From Candidatus Aminicenantota bacterium (GTDB taxonomy: Bacteria > Acidobacteriota > Aminicenantia > Aminicenantales > Aminicenantaceae): 5,648 nt of DNA. Below are positions 5,480 to 5,648 of the stretch, piece after piece. The stretch is taken from NCBI GenBank assembly GCA_030617525.1, contig JAUWVG010000189.1:1-5648 (forward strand). The letters run 5' to 3'. Below the pieces are notes generated by a model. That model was given only the letters and a program-made list of their open reading frames with translations. It was not told the DNA's origin and searched no databases. A program made the position numbers and the translations under genes. The first letter of the stretch is position 1. The number at the start of each line of letters is the position of its first letter.

Positions 5480-5648
5480 TTAATCCAGGTACTTTCGAAA
5501 TAAAGAAACAGGAAGAGCCCCCTCTCTTAGAATTTTTGCTGATCCTGATGAAATATCGATCACCGTAGAGGACTGAAAACCCGGAGTTTGTCCCCCATCT
5601 ACAATCAGGTCTATTTTCCCAAAAAAATCTTCTCGGACACATTTAGGA
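5480..5648 (-). CDS. Sua5/YrdC/TsaC threonylcarbamoyl-AMP synthase, C-terminal part
   Basis: The last 55 residues of a minus-strand gene run off the right edge of the window, so its start is missing. The sequence includes KIDLIVDGGQTPGFQSSTVID and ends ILREGALPVSLFRKYLD, then a TAA stop. This matches the end of the YrdC/Sua5 domain, in which the SSTV(V/I)D motif and the ILREG segment are conserved. The family makes L-threonylcarbamoyladenylate from threonine, bicarbonate and ATP for the t6A37 modification of ANN-decoding tRNAs. The protein ends soon after ILREG, so it is the short YrdC/TsaC-like type without the extra Sua5 domain. It converges on the MBL gene with only eight bases between the two stops. 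A YciO-type paralogue cannot be excluded from this fragment. Confidence 0.85.
   Translation of the reverse strand, partial: PKCVREDFFGKIDLIVDGGQTPGFQSSTVIDISSGSAKILREGALPVSLFRKYLD

Noticed and set aside
5462..5482. A/T-only inverted sequence as a bidirectional terminator between the converging genes
   Set aside because: The stem is about five A-T-rich pairs with almost no G-C, too weak for an intrinsic terminator.
5337..5642. Minus-strand 101-codon frame at the right edge
   Set aside because: A neighbouring frame on the same strand carries the clear YrdC/Sua5 sequence, so this one is a shadow.
1..5648. CRISPR arrays, tRNA or rRNA genes, known riboswitches
   Set aside because: No regularly spaced repeats, cloverleaf, rRNA signature or riboswitch core that I recognise was found.

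Overview
The window reads as a piece of a bacterial chromosome of moderate G+C (mid-40s percent by eye). Genes are closely packed, translation starts are Shine-Dalgarno driven, and several start codons are GTG. A prepilin-like motif and a Tat-type signal peptide suggest a cell envelope with pili and an export route, most easily a diderm bacterium such as Desulfobacterota or a similar anaerobe. That placement is inference; nothing here fixes the taxon.

Layout. Positions 1-441 hold no intact gene. There is a short broken reading frame with a good class III prepilin cleavage motif (35-172), then anonymous sequence, a strong intrinsic terminator (273-312), and a weak candidate promoter before the first gene. 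Positions 442-1662 encode LarC, the nickel-inserting enzyme of nickel-pincer cofactor synthesis, as one uninterrupted frame. Positions 1663-1969 are a 307-base non-coding gap. It looks like a small repeat or MITE-like element with an 18-bp imperfect direct repeat, 13-bp inverted ends and internal hairpins.

Positions 1970-5471 form an apparent operon on the plus strand: folE (GTP cyclohydrolase I), metG (methionyl-tRNA synthetase with a C-terminal tRNA-binding domain), then an exported PqqB-like metallo-beta-lactamase-fold protein. folE and metG overlap by 17 bases and metG is separated from the next gene by 7 bases. The third gene is interrupted by a one-base frameshift near 4726-4740. At the right edge, on the minus strand, is the C-terminal end of a Sua5/YrdC/TsaC protein (threonylcarbamoyl-AMP synthase), converging on the operon.

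Together the recognisable genes cover cofactor synthesis (LarC, FolE) and translation fidelity (MetG, TsaC). They do not form one pathway, and no complete new system is evident. The most unusual signals are: a near-perfect internal Shine-Dalgarno and ATG in metG exactly at the start of its tRNA-binding domain, which could yield a separate Trbp111-like protein; the repeat element that abuts the folE ribosome binding site; the frameshifted Tat-exported MBL gene; and the prepilin relic.
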